The notes under the pieces are model-generated. The model was given only the letters and a program-made list of their open reading frames with translations, did no database searches and was not told the DNA's origin. Shown here in pieces: positions 63,833 through 64,000 of a DNA stretch of 64,000 bases. Positions within the stretch are counted from its first letter, which is position 1. The number at the start of each line of letters is the position of its first letter. Both the position numbers and the translations under genes were made by a program. The stretch comes from Carboxylicivirga taeanensis (GTDB taxonomy: Bacteria; Bacteroidota; Bacteroidia; Bacteroidales; Marinilabiliaceae): the NCBI RefSeq assembly GCF_051851475.1, contig NZ_JBPUSJ010000010.1, positions 1 through 64,000 on the forward strand, written 5' to 3'.

Positions 63833-64000
63833 ATGAAACGAAAATATTCAACTGTTGACTATAAGAGCATCCCTCTCTTTAAGGATGTAAAAGAGGAGGA
63901 CTGGAACAACTGGAAATGGCAGATGCGCAATGCCATTCGCGACATACCAGGGCTGGAAAAAGTGCTTGACCTAAGCGAAGAAGAGCATGAGCACCTGTCA
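63833..64000 (+). CDS. kamA: Lysine 2,3-aminomutase (N-terminal part)
   Basis: The first 56 codons from ATG 63833 to the window edge. 'KDVKEEDWNNWKWQMRNAIRD' and then 'LEKVLDLSEEEHEHLS' are the conserved N-terminus of KamA, a radical-SAM, PLP enzyme converting lysine to beta-lysine. The radical-SAM motif lies beyond the edge. It continues the operon 45 bp after kdd. Confidence 0.9.
   Translation, partial: MKRKYSTVDYKSIPLFKDVKEEDWNNWKWQMRNAIRDIPGLEKVLDLSEEEHEHLS

Noticed and set aside
1..64000. tRNA, rRNA, CRISPR array, insertion sequence or prophage
   Set aside because: I found no cloverleaf, rRNA core, regularly spaced repeat array, transposase or integrase in the window.

Overview
The window is a chromosomal piece of a Bacteroidota genome, most likely a marine or sediment member of the Marinilabiliales-type lineages. 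The evidence is the division cluster order without murF or ddl, the Bat aerotolerance operon, DUF3857 transglutaminase-like proteins, a glycine-lipid-type acyltransferase pair, TAnnTTTG-type promoters, and genes that mostly lack strong Shine-Dalgarno sites. I see no rRNA, tRNA, insertion sequence, prophage or CRISPR array. Most of the sequence is core genome.

Layout. 1-6 kb: an OstA/LptA-like envelope protein, a DUF2795 protein, an orphan MacB/LolD-type ATPase, a SAM methyltransferase and an unrecognised cysteine-rich protein followed by a hairpin-rich spacer. 6-10 kb: a TPR protein, a sulfatase with a CxAxR active site, and a HAD-type phosphatase lipoprotein. 10-17 kb: the moxR-DUF58-batA-batB/C-batD operon, with batB and batC fused. 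17-26 kb: a lipoprotein, recG, two DUF3857/transglutaminase proteins (one with an intact Cys-His-Asp triad, one without), a DUF2807 (GIN) protein and an AGCS Na+/amino-acid symporter. 26-33 kb: class I fumarase, O6-alkylguanine-DNA alkyltransferase, ATP-PEPCK, a small unknown protein, a one-domain degenerate DEAD-box protein, a YchJ-like protein and others. 33-38.6 kb: SCO1 and a caa3-type cytochrome oxidase of the A2 class (subunits I, III, IV, II) plus a heme-farnesyltransferase-type UbiA protein.

38.6-54.5 kb, minus strand: the mraZ-rsmH-ftsL-ftsI-murE-mraY-murD-ftsW-murG-murC-ftsQ-ftsA-ftsZ-yqeY division and wall cluster. It is preceded by four GTGGT direct repeats at exact 10-bp spacing, which look like the MraZ operator and overlap the likely promoter. 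55-58.4 kb: acyltransferases resembling GlsA/GlsB and a lipoamide-dehydrogenase-like flavoprotein that has lost both redox cysteines.

58.5 kb to the right edge: a lysine fermentation operon (class III aminotransferase, CoA-transferase A and B, Kce, Kdd and the start of KamA). The first gene is best read as a 3-aminobutyryl-CoA transaminase (Kat type). It sits behind a roughly 200-nt leader that can fold into a closed multi-hairpin structure. A strong intrinsic terminator lies inside the operon between kce and kdd.

Together the genes suggest a facultative organism that can respire oxygen with a caa3 oxidase, run fumarate and PEP/oxaloacetate metabolism, and ferment lysine through acetoacetate and acyl-CoA intermediates. 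The most original signals are regulatory: the MraZ-box array, the lysine-operon leader, and the hairpin between kce and kdd.
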